A stretch of 64,000 bases of DNA from Siderastrea radians (GCA_964017195.1 OZ024897.1:6839451-6903450), one strand, 5' to 3'. Shown: positions 29,201 to 40,850, counted from the first letter of the stretch. The notes: a model not told the origin generated them from the letters alone. Numbers and translations are program-made.

Positions 29201-29304
29201 GCTTGACTTCACTTCGATGGTTCTTCAGATGCACTTCATCGCCATTGTTGTCCTTCTGCTGCTTAGTAGCGCATAAGCTTTTTCATTTACTACGTTTCAC
29301 TTGA
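26247..29304 (+). CDS. Possible spliced gene of unknown family
   Basis: No family recognised. A likely 5' noncoding exon ends at 26016 (ACTACG|GTAAGT). A second exon starts at 26196 or 26199 after a TTTCTTTTGCAG acceptor and carries ATG at 26247. It encodes MSTTNTRGVETLRSFYKLEE and ends at 26314 (GGG|GTGAGT). An open exon at 28761-28886 fits the phase and encodes a Gln/Ser-rich stretch (PQHTQHTESESQQ). It ends CTCAA|GTAAAG and joins in phase to 29097-29304. The same last exon read in another frame, from an acceptor at 29071, ends in a hydrophobic stretch (MHFIAIVVLLLLSSA), so its frame is unsure. AATAAA lies at 30363. The 5' part is the better supported; the 3' part may be chance or noncoding. 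Confidence 0.3.
26555..26910 (+). repeat. Tandem duplication of about 180 bp
   Basis: Two diverged copies offset by about 180 bp, each with GAATTTTTCTTTT, AATCGCTCT, GGCCATCTTGT-like and GTGTATTTGGCTCATTTTT words. It lies in the first intron of the possible gene. Confidence 0.7.
27335..28018. mobile_element. Long palindromic foldback element
   Basis: About 680 bp forming one long imperfect hairpin centred near 27670. AGGGGTTCAGAGCTACC pairs with GGTGGCTCTGAACCCC at the centre. ACGAGCTCAGTGACCC pairs with GTCAATGAGCTCGT further out. GTGACTCGCAATA pairs with TATTGCGAGCCAC at the ends. Confidence 0.8.
28030..28565. mobile_element. Second foldback element with tRNA-like modules
   Basis: Outer arms pair GAAAATGATGTGAACTGCAG (28083-28102) with CTGCAGTTCACATCATTTTC (28504-28523). 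Inner words include GATGTGACCATTGCAGTTGT and its inverse. The interior holds a full tRNA-like module (28188-28263) and a partial one (about 28400-28450). Confidence 0.7.
28188..28263 (-). tRNA. tRNA-like module in foldback element
   Basis: On minus, GTCTTCA pairs with TGAAGCC (one mismatch). The A box is TAGCTCAGTAGTTGG and the B box GGTTCAAATCC. The D and anticodon stems are poorly paired, so it is probably a tRNA-derived repeat. The sequence differs from the modules at 9.7-10.7 kb. Confidence 0.35.
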
Positions 29305-30876
29305 CAGTTTATTAGCACTGTATTTAAGTGAAGCTACATTTCGTAAGGTTCCACCAGACAATTTTAAATCTGATTTAGAAACTGGAGCTAGTCCATTCAA
29401 CCCTTGAAAGGAGACCAGCTTTGGCAACTCCTTACAGGTTTAGTGGGCGTCTCCAGTGGGAGATAGTTCGATAAGGTCTAGGCACTTAAAACTGCAAATA
29501 ACGGGACAAACAATACACACATCCTAGTTTCAGGGAGTAGAGTAAGAAAAGTTTAAACAAAGAGCTGTTTCAACCACGAGAAAAACTAAAACAAGCATTT
29601 TCACTGGTTTTAGACAATTCTCCGTTGTCAGTCAAGACTGGAAATTATAGCTGCAAGATAATGCAGTGATTCAGTATTGTCTGTTGTCAATCAAAATAAT
29701 ATGTAAATGCAACGCAGATTATAGTTCTCCAATTGTCTTCAGTTTGTTACCAAAATTATCAGCTATTGTCAGCTGTTAAAGAACAATCTTATTTAATGAT
29801 TTCTTGTCGCTCCAAATTAAATGCAGCAGCAAATGTTGATTCATAATGGTTAAAAGTCTGTATTTGGCAATGTTGGTTGAAATGGCTCTTAATATTACAA
29901 CTTCCATGCTGGATTTGTTGTTGGATGTCCATAACTGGTCTTAAGCCAGTGACAAAGGAAGGAGGCATAGAGAAGCATAACAGTGTCAGCAACCCATTTC
30001 AGGTAGGTTTCTCTACAACCTGGCATGAGGTACGTGAACTTTTATTGTTTCCGGCCTAACAAATTTCGGCTCGTTCGGCTTTCGATCACAGTCGGCTTCA
30101 TCGCACACCAAATTGAACATTAATTTCAAAACAATTTTGAGATGCTTGGTATCACAAATTGATAGCAAGCAGATGAGAATCTCAGATTCTGTCTGAGGGA
30201 CCCTGAGTGTTTCAATCAGTGTCAAGTTTTATGGACACAGAAACACACTCGGTTTCATCAGACACGCAACTTTTTGCTTTAAGGAGCGCTTTCCGTCAAA
30301 GACTCTTGGAGATGCTGTGGATTAATTAACAGTGTAATCTCTGTAACTTATGACTAAAGTTAAATAAAGTCTGAAAATAGAAATGCTGTCAGTGTGTCAT
30401 TATTTAAAATGTTACCAACTACAATAAGTAGAATCTATGTAACTAAGTTGCACTTTCTCAATAAATAAAAAAACAAACAAACAAAAACGACTGCCAGTGT
30501 GTCTTTTTAAATCGAAAATACTAACCCAAAAGATTTGATTTCAGGAACAAATCTACATAGGATTTTAAGTCTTTGCCAGGTTGTAGTCATTGTCATAAAA
30601 TTTGTCAAATGCAAGAACACAACTGCGAAGAGAACCGTGGATTCAGAGCAAAAGACTATTTCATTTTCATAGAAGACTGGCCAAGAAGATCACAATGGAT
30701 CAAGATCACAGGCAAAAAAACATGAATTTAAGACTCTTCCAAGATACAGCAGCTCTATTCATGACAGTTCCTCATTGTGAAGGCAAGTATACAACTATGA
30801 CATGCTAACCATGCATATTGTGCTTTCATTTCTCAGCAAAATTCCTGCAACAGAAAGAATTCAGTTAGCTCTCAAG
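29305..30876. other. No conserved gene; possible terminal exons
   Basis: An open stretch ending NSVSNPFQ before a CAG|GTAGGT donor (30000/30001) and a short frame MDTETHSVSSDTQLF ending in a stop before the AATAAA at 30363-30368 could be exons of the gene starting near 26.0 kb. At 30561-30725 an open frame carries a Cys-rich C-x2-C-x3-C pattern. None was recognised. Confidence 0.25.
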
Positions 30877-33465
30877 TGTCATCATGTGACACCAATTATA
30901 ATTATTTTATGTTGGAGCAAATTATTGGATAACAGCTGCCAGTTGTCACTTCAAAGCAATTATGATATTATGTTGGACCAAGTTAATGGATATCAGCTGT
31001 CAGTCATTGCGTAAAAACAATTATGCTATGTTGGACCAAATATATAAGGATAACAGCTGTCAGTAATCAAGTCAAAAGAATTATTCTATGTTGGACCAAA
31101 TTAATTGTTAATTGTCCATTTCCAGATCTAGCTACCTTTGAATCAGTCTAGTTTTGCTTTCTTGTAGGAGCAATAAATTTTTTACTGCCGGCTTGTTAGG
31201 CCAGTCACAGCTTCAGTAGGAGATTAAAATGGCTGCAAAACCACCCCAGTTGTAAAAACTGTAAGAGGTGGACCTAGGCCAACTGCCGCTTCTGAGCTGT
31301 GGGATTGGCCTTCCTGGCTTTCGGTAGATGGCTGCAGGCTTGCAAATTATGTTGTGTTGGACCAAATTAATGGATATCAATCAGCTGTCACTTCAAAACA
31401 ATTATGATATGTTGCACCAAATTAATGGATAACAGCTGTCAGTCATCATGTCAAAACAAATTTTATCCTATGCTGGACCAAATAAATGGATAACAGCTGT
31501 CAGTCATCATGTCAAAACAAATTTTATGCTATGTTGGACCAAATTAATGGATAACAGCTCTCAGTTATCATGTCAAAACAAATTTGATGCTATATTGGAC
31601 CAAATTAATGGTTAACAGCTGTCAGTCATCATGTCAAAACAAATTTGATGCTATGCTGGACCACATTAATGGATAACAGCTGTCAGTCATCATGTCAAAA
31701 CAAATTTGATGCTATGCTGGACCAAATTAATGGATAACAACTGTCAGTCATCATGTCAAAACAAATTTGATGCTATGCTGGACCACATTAATGGATAACA
31801 GCTGTCAGTCATCACGTCAAAACAAATTTCATGCTATGCTGGACCAAATTAATGGATAACAGCTGTCAGTCATCATGCCAAAACAAATTTGATGCTATGC
31901 TGGACCAAATTAATGGATAACAGCTGTCAGTCATCATGTCAAAACAAATTTGATGCTATGTTGGACCAAATTAATGGATAACAGCTGTCAGTCATCACCT
32001 CAAAACAAATTTGATGCTATGTTGGACCAAATTAATGCATAAAAATTATAGCTGTCAGTCATCATGTCAAAACAAATTTGATGCTATGTTGGACCAAATT
32101 AATGGATAACAGCTGTCAGTCATCATGTCAAAACAAATTTGATGCTATGTTGGACCAAATTAATGGATAACAGCTGTCAGTCATCACATCAAAACAAATT
32201 TGATGCTATGTTGGACCAAGTTAATGGATAACAGCTGTCAGTCATCATGTCAAAACAAATTTGATGCTATGTTGGACCAAATTAATGGATAACAGCTGTC
32301 AGTCATCATGTCAAAACAAATTTATGCTATGCTGGACCTAATTAATGGATAACAACTGTCAGTCATCATGTCAAAACAAATTTAATGCTATGTTGGACCA
32401 AATTAATGCATAACAGCTGTCAGTCATCATGTCAAAACAAATTTGATGCTATGTTGGACCAAATTAATGGATAACAGCTCTGACAGTCATCATGTCAAAA
32501 CAAATTTGATGCTATGTTGGACCAAATTAATGGATAACAGCTGTCAGTCATCACGTCAAAACAAATTTGATGCTATGCTGGACCAAATTAATGGATAACA
32601 AAGTGTCAGTCATCATGTCAAAACAAATTTGATGCTAATGTTGGACCAAATTAATGGTAACAGCTGTCAGTCATCATGTCAAAACAAATTTGATGCTATG
32701 TTTGACCAAATTAATGGATAACAACTGTCAGTCATCACGTCAAAACAAATTTGATGCTATGCTGGACCACATTAATGGATAACAGCTGTCAGTCATCACG
32801 TCAAAACAAATTTGATGCTATGCTGGACTAAATTAATGGATAACAGCTGTCACTCATGTCAAAACAAATTTGATGCTATGCTGGACCAAATTAATGGATA
32901 ACAGCTGTCACTCATCATGTCAAAACAAATTTTATGCTATGCTAGACCAAATTAATGGATAACAGCTGTCAGTCATCATGTCAAAACAAATTTGATGCTA
33001 TGCTGGACCAAATTAATGGATAACAACTGTCAGTCATCATGTCAAAACAAATTTGATGCTATGCTGGACCACATTAATGGATAACAGCTGTCAGTCATCA
33101 CGTCAAAACAAATTTCATGCTATGCTGGACCAAATTAATGGATAACAGCTGTCAGTCATCATGCCAAAACAAATTTGATGCTATGCTGGACCAAATTAAT
33201 GGATAACAGCTGTCAGTCATCATGTCAAAACAAATTTGATGCTATGTTGGACCAATTTAATGGATAACAGCTGTCAGTCATCATGTCAAAACAAATTTGA
33301 TGCTATGTTGGACCAAATTAATGGATAACAGCTGTCAGTCATCATGTCAAAACAAATTTGATGCTATGCTGGACCAAATTAATGGATAACAGCTGTCAGT
33401 CATCATGTGAAACCAATTATGTTATGTTGAACAAAATTAACAAGTATCAGCGGTGATCAAGTCAT
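30877..33465 (+). repeat. 61-bp satellite array
   Basis: Tandem unit of 61 bp containing GCTATGTTGGACCAAATTAA and GATAACAGCTGTCAGTCATC. There are about 35 well-kept copies at 31345-33415 and a few decayed copies at 30877-31115 and at the right edge. The two parts are separated by an unrelated insertion of about 200 bp (31131-31332). Copies differ by a few substitutions and rare indels. No open frame runs through the array. Confidence 0.95.
31131..31332 (+). repeat. Short interspersed repeat (copy 1) inside the satellite
   Basis: Contains TTTGAATCAGTCTAGTTTTG, TTAGGCCAGTCACAGCTTCA and GGGATTGGCCTTCCTGGCTT. Two more copies, in the same orientation, lie at about 35689 and 37966. Confidence 0.75.
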
Positions 33466-33834
33466 TGTCATCATCATCATCATCATTATCATCATCATCA
33501 CTTTTATCTTTCCTGGTGGAAACTAGGGCCATCCTTCCAAGTCGCTCTGTCTTTTACAGTCATTTCCACTTCATTCTAGGGACTGAACCATAACTTTGCC
33601 CTCTCTTTAACAGTGGTGCTTTTTCGCATCTCTCCTTGTCGTTCCCTGCTATGCTTTCCCTCTGGTGCCCACGTTAATGCGATCTTGGGGTTCATATTTG
33701 GTGACATTCTCAGAATGTGACCTAGCATTTCCATCCTCTGGTTCTTACTAATTTGTCAACTGCCCTGGTGTTAGATCTTTTGCTGATCACTTTTTCCTGA
33801 TTACTTCATTAACTTCAAGGATTCTCCTTAGGCA

Positions 33835-34380
33835 ACTACTCTTGAAGATCGTGATTTTGCAGATGACATAGCCTTTGTATCATCAAAGTGTGAGTGACTG
33901 ACTAGTAGACAGTGCAGGAAGAGTGGGGCTGGAGCTAAATACAGGAAAATGTACAGTGATGAGAACAAATGCACAAAGAGAAGACAAAGTGAAGCTTGGA
34001 AATTAGGAGGCAGAAGAATTACAAAAGTTTGTTTACCTTGGTACAACTGTGATAAAGGATGGTGGAGGCACTCAGCTGAAAGAAATCAAGAAATGTCTCA
34101 ACAAAGCATGGGGGGCCTTTTTCGCCCTGATGAGGATCTGGAAAACACAGAGCATTGGTCAAAACACGAAAATCAACCTGTTCAAGACACTGGTGCAGCC
34201 AGTACTACTGTATGGATGCAAAGCCTAGAAGATAACCAAAACAGAAGAGAAGAGGCTCAACAGATTCCAGTTCACGTGCTTAAGAAAGATCCAAAGAATA
34301 CGATGGCCACAACAAGCCCAAAACGAGACAATATCTGAAATAGCAGGCGTGAATAAGATCAGTGATGAGATTCGAAGGAG
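33835..34380 (+). pseudogene. Inverted LINE segment (RT FADD motif to C-terminus)
   Basis: Reads on plus: DFADDIAFVSS (catalytic FADD), then KFVYLGTTVIKDGG, QPVLLYGCKA, LRKIQRIRWP and RRRGWNWIR. This is the part missing from the flanking minus-strand LINE, in opposite orientation. The RGW-W motif is repeated in the flanking minus-strand part, so the junction overlaps slightly. Confidence 0.75.
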
Positions 34381-35688
34381 AGGATGGAATTGGATTAGGC
34401 TCATGATCAATTCACCTGGGTTTGCTTCCTTGGTGATCTTGTCCATATAAATAGTAAACAAGAGTGCGGATAGAACACAGCCCTGTCATACTCCTGAACC
34501 AACCTTAAACCGGTTTGTATAGCCTACAGTGCAATGCTGTTTTCATAGAGTGCTTGTATATTGTCTAGTAACTATCCCAGTTCACGATCACTCCATATCC
34601 TTCAAGGACTGACCCAAGTTTTTGTTGGTTGACTCTACTGAATGCTTTTTCCTAAGCCATGAAGGTGATGTTTAAAACATCATCGTGCTCGTGAATAGCA
34701 TTCTCGCTGAGCTGGGGGAGGGCAAATAATTGGCATCTGTGCAACCTCTTCCTCTTCGGAAGCCAAACCTGCACCTGGCTAAGGGAAGGCTCAACTGTGT
34801 ATCTTGTCCTCTGCTCCAGCCCCTTTGCATACATTTCCCCCACAAGTGAGGTGCCTCAGTATTTGCTGCAGTCCTTAGATCTTCCCTTCCTTTTCCAAAA
34901 TGGTGCTATTACTACACTTTAATTTCCTTGCATGCTAATTGAAACAGCCTTAGGAGCAATTTTACCCCTGATCTCTTCACAGGCTAGGATCACTTCTGTC
35001 CTCAGTCCATTATAACCTGCTGTCTTGTGCTTAGGGCTGGTCTTGATTGCCCATCTAACCTCACTCTTTAAGATTTGGGACTCTTAGTCTCCTGGTACCT
35101 AGGCCTAAACACTTCAGTCTGATCATCCTCAACTGGTTTCCATTTTTATCATTTATGTGTGTTGACGGTAGAAAAAGGTCATCCCGTTCCTTGATTTTTC
35201 AAATTTTCAAACCCACTCAGTTTCAACATAATTCAGCCATGCTTTTTCCTTTGCTTTTTTAACTGTCTTTTACTGATGTTTCTTGCTGCATTGTATGACT
35301 GGTAGTCCTCTTCCCCCATGGAATTTACCCAGATCCTAAACAGCTTCTTTTTCTCTGTAACAGCAGGTTATACCTCTTATTCCACCAGTCGGTTGCCTTT
35401 CCCAAGCTTTTGGGCCAACTTTTTTCAGTGTGCAAGCACTCCTCAGGACCTGGGTTAATTTATGCTTGAAGATCAGCCTCTCAATTAGAGGACTTTTCAG
35501 TGATTCATACACTCCAGACATTTCCTGTTTCACCTTCTCCCTAATGTCTGGTTCATTTAGCTTCCTCAAATTGATATTTTCCTGTCTTTTCCGTGCTGGT
35601 TGGCGTACTTTCTTCAGGCTTGTCCTTACTGGTCGGTGGTCAGTATCAAGAGCAATGTTAGGGATAGACCGTGAGTCTTTTACATTCC

Positions 35689-36010
35689 TTCTGCCGGCTT
35701 GCTAGGCCAGTCACAGGTTCAGTAGGGGATTGAAGTGCCTAAACAATCACCCCTGTTGTACAAACTGTAAGTGGTGGACCTTGGCCAACTGCCCCTTCTA
35801 AGCTATGGGATTGGCCTTCCTGGCTTTTGGTAGATGGCTGTTGGCACACTTTGTGCACTTCCACACTTTGTCAGGTCTTGTTTTTAGTCCTCACCAGGGA
35901 GTACCTCATTGGGTACAGTTTAGTTGCTGGCCACCATACCCATGCACAGGTAGTACTGGTCTGCACAGTTCACCAGCAGCCCTTCAGTGCAAGAGCACTG
36001 CTATCAGTGG
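35689..36010 (+). repeat. Short interspersed repeat (copy 2)
   Basis: Shares GCTAGGCCAGTCACAGGTTC, GGGATTGGCCTTCCTGGCTT and CACACTTTGTCAGGTCTTG with copies 1 and 3. It sits between two LINE blocks. Confidence 0.7.
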
Positions 36011-37965
36011 GGTAGTGGGGTCCTGTAACATAAAAGTTTAAAAAACCATTAGAAACAAAATAAGCTACTATCTAAATCTAAAGTTTAAAATCTAAAACCT
36101 AAAATTTAAAATCTAAAAACTAGAATCTGAAATCTAAAATCTAAATATCAGGACGTAAAAAATAATGGATCACCCTGCCCATTACATTAGCTGCTGTTGT
36201 CAACGTGGTTGTTAAATCACCTTTCTTGGATAATTTAACTATCAGGCCCTTGCTCCAGTCTTCAGGTATTGATCTTCTGTTGGTCACAGATTATTTGAAA
36301 TAACTTATGTAGCACATTTGTGGTTGTTTCGACATCCGCTTTTAGCATCTCAACAGCAATGGAGTCTATTCCTACTGCTTTCCCACTCTTGATGTCTCTG
36401 ACAGCCTTTCTAATTTCTGCTTTTGTGATGTAACGGATCTTGATTTCCTCAATGGTTGGTGTTTCCTTTGTTACAGTTGTATGTCTACTTGATTGGTCAG
36501 TGCCTGCTAGGCAATACCTCGGAAAAATGATTTCTCCACCCCTTTCTTATGTCATCGGCTTCGGTTAGTAACTTGTGCCCTCTTTATCCTTTACCGTTAT
36601 TGTGATGTTGATCCTTGGTCTTTCATTACAGAGCTTTCTGGTGGCATGGTATTCTCCTTTCATATTGCCTAGATTTGCAATATTCTCAGCCTCTTTAGCA
36701 ACATCACCAGCCCAATATTCTCTGTTGTGTCTTTTCAAGCCTCTCGTAATTGATCATTTTATCTTTCTCTCGGTATTTTATTAGCCACCTCTTTCTCAGT
36801 CCTTCCGATTTTGCATCACTGACCTCCTTTTTTAGTTTCCCCCTTTCCTCTATTTCTTTCCAGCTGTTCACACTGACCCAAACTTTACTTTTTCTCTCTG
36901 TGTACCTACCGGTAACACTTTTTTGGCTGTCGCACTATATGCCACTTTGACCCTCTCCCAACATCCTTCTATGTCGTTGTCTTCTTCATTGTTTAATGCC
37001 TCATCTTCACCTTCTCGCCCTTCTTCAGCTAGGCATCCGAACCTGTTTCTTAGCTCGAAGACAAACTGACTTCTGGATTCCTCAATTTGCTGATGTGTAA
37101 GATAAAACGAGGAGGTTTATCTGGTTATAATTGACGGTCGCAGTGATGCACTTCTGTATATTGTTTAGTTATGTCCATCCCCGCTGTGTTGCGGGTCAGT
37201 CAGTATCGGTTCTCTTTATGCTCACTTTCTTCTAAATTTGGGTTCACGTGGATGAGGAAACAAAAGCATGGACTGATCGTATGACCAAGGCTCTTATTCA
37301 AGAAGAATTTGTCTCTATGCAAGCTATTCACACTATGATAGCCGAGGTCATTGCCAGTTTTTTACTGTCTTCGGTGCAAAAATGCCTTCTTAAAAAGCTG
37401 TGCTCAAGGCACAACCAACTGCCCTACAACCTGCCTCCACTCCCAGCAGTAAGGATTCGAGCCAGCCTGCTCAAGACCTTGACGCCCCGGAATCTTCCAT
37501 CATGGCCCTGTTGCAATCCAAGGAAGGTGCCGATGATACGGCCGAAAGTCTTAACCACATGCACATGAAGCCATCTACTTAAAGCCTAAGTGGCAAATCG
37601 TATGAGAAGTTACCCACTTGATTTGAGCTACTCAGAGTTTATAGCTGGTTATTTCTCCATCTTGGATGGCCTATTGCAAAGTGGTGATCAAGTTCAGGCT
37701 CGACAACTTCACCGTTATTTGAAATTTCTCTACCCCACCTATTTTGCAATTCGAGAACAAGTTGGGCAAGGAGAGGCAGCTTACAACAATCACTCCTGTC
37801 TCGATGACCTGTAAGCTTGCAACTGTTCAGCGGTAAAGCACCCAAGATTGTGTATAACCAACCCTGTGATTGTGGTCGATTCCACACAAGTATCCCCACA
37901 AGTATCTTTCGGTAAACACTGCTATAAGTGGAACAAGGATTCCTTTTCTAGGTTCGGTTATCTTT

Positions 37966-38215
37966 GAATCAGTCTGGGTTTGCTTCCTTCAAGAAATAAA
38001 TTATCCACTACCAGCTAGCTAGGCCAGTCGGAGCTTCAGTAGGGGATTAAAGTGGCTACAAAACCACCCCAGTTGTACAAACTGTAAGAGGTGGGCCTAT
38101 GCCAACTGCCCCTTTGGAGCTATGGGATTGGCCTTCCTGGCTTTTGGTAGGTGACTGTTGGCTTCCAATGAGCTCTTCCACACTTTGTCAGGTCTTGTTT
38201 TTAGTCTTGCAGGGT
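37966..38215 (+). repeat. Short interspersed repeat (copy 3)
   Basis: Contains TTTGAATCAGTCTGGGTTTG, CTAGGCCAGTCGGAGCTTCA and CACACTTTGTCAGGTCTTG. It interrupts copy A of the duplicated recombinase-element segment and is absent from copy B, so it inserted after the duplication. Confidence 0.75.
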
Positions 38216-39736
38216 GTCTATGGATTGCTACGGGAAATCTTCTGGTTCATCGCCATTTACAACTTTCGACTGTCTTCTTGCCACATTAAGGGCTCCAACA
38301 GCATCTTTGCCAACCGTTTACCTTGCCTTACCAAAAAGTAAAAACTGAATGCAGTCTTTTTTAACTGTGGTCTAAGTGCACAATTTCTCCCTTCTCTCCT
38401 AGACCTTAGTGGCTCTCTCAATGACACCGTTGCCTTTGCAATTTCCAAGGCCTTTGCCTCCTCTACCCTCACCAATTGCAAGTCTCAAGCCTCGAGATAC
38501 CTTGAATTTCGCCACCTGCTTCAAATTCCTCCTCTTCCTATCTCGTTCAGAAATCTTTATCACTACTGGGTTTTTCTTGGACACACAAAAGTAATCCATC
38601 ATTGACTATCTGAATGGTCTTGGTCAGTCTTGGTTCTCTTAATGCTCACTTGCCTCTAATTTTGGGTTCATGTGGAGGAGGAGACAAAAGTGTGGACTGA
38701 TCGTACGACCAAGGCTCTTATTCAAGAAGAATTTTTCTCTATGCAAGCTATTTGTGCTATGACAGCTGAGGTCATCGCCGGTTTTTTATTGTCCTTGCTG
38801 CAAAAATGCCTTCCTAAAAAACCTGTGCTCCAGGCACAATAGACCGCCCTACAACCTGCCTCCACTCTCAGCAGTAAGGATTCAAGCCAGCCTGATCAAG
38901 ACCTTGATGCCCCGGAATCTTCCATCATGGCCCAGTCGCAATCCAAGGAAGGTGCCAATGATATGGCTGAAATGGCTGGCTGAGGTAAGACCTTTAAGTC
39001 TTTACCACGCGCACACGAAGCCATCTGCTTAAAGCAGCGAAGTGACAAATCAGATGAGAAAGTTACCGACTTGATTTGAGCTACTCAGAGTTTACCACTG
39101 TTTATTTTTCCATCCTGGATGACTTATTGCAAAGTGGTGATCAAGTTCAGGCTTAACAACTTTACCGTGATTCTAAAATTCTCTCAAAAAATGTCATCGC
39201 TTTCTCTACCCCACCTATTTTGCAATTCAATGACCAGTCGCTCAAGGAGAGGCAGCTTACGACAATCACACATGTTTCAATGACCTCTAAGCTCACCATT
39301 TCGACTGTTCAGTGGTAAAAGCACCCAAGATTACCTGACCCTGAGTTTGAGGTCAGTTCACACAAGTAACCCCTCACAACCTGGAAACTCGAAGTCTTTC
39401 AGTGAACACTGCTATAAGTGGAACAAGGATTGCCACATTAAGGGCCCCAATAGCATCTTTGCTAACCGTTTATCTTGCCTGACAGAAAAGTAAAAACTGA
39501 ATGCAGGTTTTGTTAACTGTGGTCTAAGTTCGCACTTTGTCCCTTCTCTCCTAGACCTTAGTGGCTCTCTCAACAATGCCATTGCCTTTGCAATTTCCAC
39601 GGCCTATGTTTCCTCTACTCTCACCACTCACAAGTCTCAAGCCCTTAGATACCTTGAATTTCACCGCCTGCTTCAAATTCCTCCTCTACCTATCTCGTGC
39701 AGAAATCTTTGTCGCTACTGGGTTTTCCTTCATAGG

Positions 39737-40022
39737 TAGGTAAAGATAAAGTCGCACACGAGCCAAGGAGGCCCACACAGCCGGAGTTTAACCCGGTTTC
39801 TGTAACATGAAGCAACTGAGAGTATTGCTACTCTGCCCTGGATGGGATGCTAGTCCATCACAGGGTTACCCCCAGCAGTATGTTGCCAGTACCCATTTAT
39901 ACACCTGGGTGGAGAGAGACAAAGTGGAGCAACGTTTCTTGTTTAAGGAAACAACATGGGCCTCAAACCACCGACCTCCAGGTCTGAAGTTCAACTGCTA
40001 ACCACTACACCACCCTGCCCCT
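39737..40022 (-). repeat. SINE-like repeat
   Basis: Contains GGGATGCTAGTCCATCACAG, ACACCTGGGTGGAGAGAG and a terminal CTAACCACTACACCACC that resembles a reversed tRNA A-box region. It interrupts copy B of the recombinase element. A related copy lies at 47597-47820. Confidence 0.5.
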
Positions 40023-40850
40023 TGGACACACACTAAAGTATGCGTCCATCATTAACTATCTGAATGGTCTGGTTTCACATCATGTTCAATCAGTCACCCT
40101 CTCCTCTCTCCCACTGCCGTTAATACGATTGACTCTGCGAGGCCTTAAACGCCTTATCACTGCGTCGATAAACTCCCGATAACTCCAACCATTCTCCTGG
40201 CCTTACAATCATGATGTTATGGACCTCTCACTGCCACTTCATTGTGCTCTTGCTCTTTGGTTTCTTTAGCTTCCTTCACAAATCAAATAGCATCCCTCCA
40301 AGTCACTCACATAGTTTTCTACAAACAAACACCTTTCGCACTCGGACTTCCATTTCACCTCACGAAGCTTAATTGTTTCCGTTAGATGGTCTCAAGTTCT
40401 CCAATTCCGCGAGCAGACACTTCTCATTCCTTTACATGTAGTCTCCAGACCACCTCATACATTATGTCCTGTTAAGGCTCTCCTCAAGTTCTTCAACATA
40501 TGTACAGCACTGGCTTCTTGTCCCGCCTTTGTCATTACTACAGCGACTGGTCTTGGCTCCCTCTCCTACAGCTCATTCACCAAACATTGAAAAGATCTCT
40601 GCCTTGCGGGTTTCAACCCTGATGACTACTCCGGCCACTCCTTTTGCCGTCGACCTATGCAAGCTCACTCCGTATCTCCCATCAGCTAATCCAACTTCAA
40701 GGCAACTCAGGGCTTCTTCCGCCTACCTTAAGTACTTAGTGAGACCACTCCAACAGAAATACACATTGGTAGAACAGGTTGCGACTCAAATTGCCTCCAC
40801 GACACCCTCCTCTGGTTGATGAAGTCGCCATCTGTAGTCCGGCAGGTTGT

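Larger units (their letters stand above)
33466..37050 (-). pseudogene. Degraded LINE retrotransposon(s), minus strand
   Basis: Minus-strand reverse-transcriptase fragments with many stops. About 36300-36180 gives IPEDWSKGLIVKLSKKGDL (RT N-terminal block). About 34550-34395 gives GCVLSALLFTIYMDKITKEA (RT motif around the catalytic core). About 33760-33520 gives W-LGHILRM followed by W-PEGKHSRERQGE, the usual C-terminal block. The 3' end is at an ATC microsatellite (33466-33500). A middle segment (33835-34380) is inverted, and a short repeat (35689-36010) and a TAAAATC-like low-complexity stretch (36055-36147) interrupt it. It may be two overlapping copies. Confidence 0.75.
37190..40850 (+). 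pseudogene. Decayed tyrosine-recombinase element (DIRS/Crypton-like)
   Basis: Plus strand. Near the 3' end, 40300-40830 gives RWSQVLQFREQTLLIPL, LCPVKALLKFF, SYSSFTKH, then DDYSGHSFCRRP and, after a frameshift, LIQLQGNSG. These match the catalytic half of tyrosine recombinases (the H-x2-R box and the following G-W box). Upstream, HCYKWNKDCHIKGPN resembles the zinc knuckle of such elements. DEETKAWTDRMTKALIQEE, part of the presumed gag-like region, occurs twice because the 5' part is duplicated in tandem (about 37190-38610 and 38611-40080). Stops and frameshifts show it is dead. No LTRs or split repeats were found. Confidence 0.7.

Noticed and set aside
30877..33465. CRISPR-like array
   Set aside because: The 61-bp units are contiguous, with no unique spacers. 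This is a eukaryotic satellite, and no cas genes are present.
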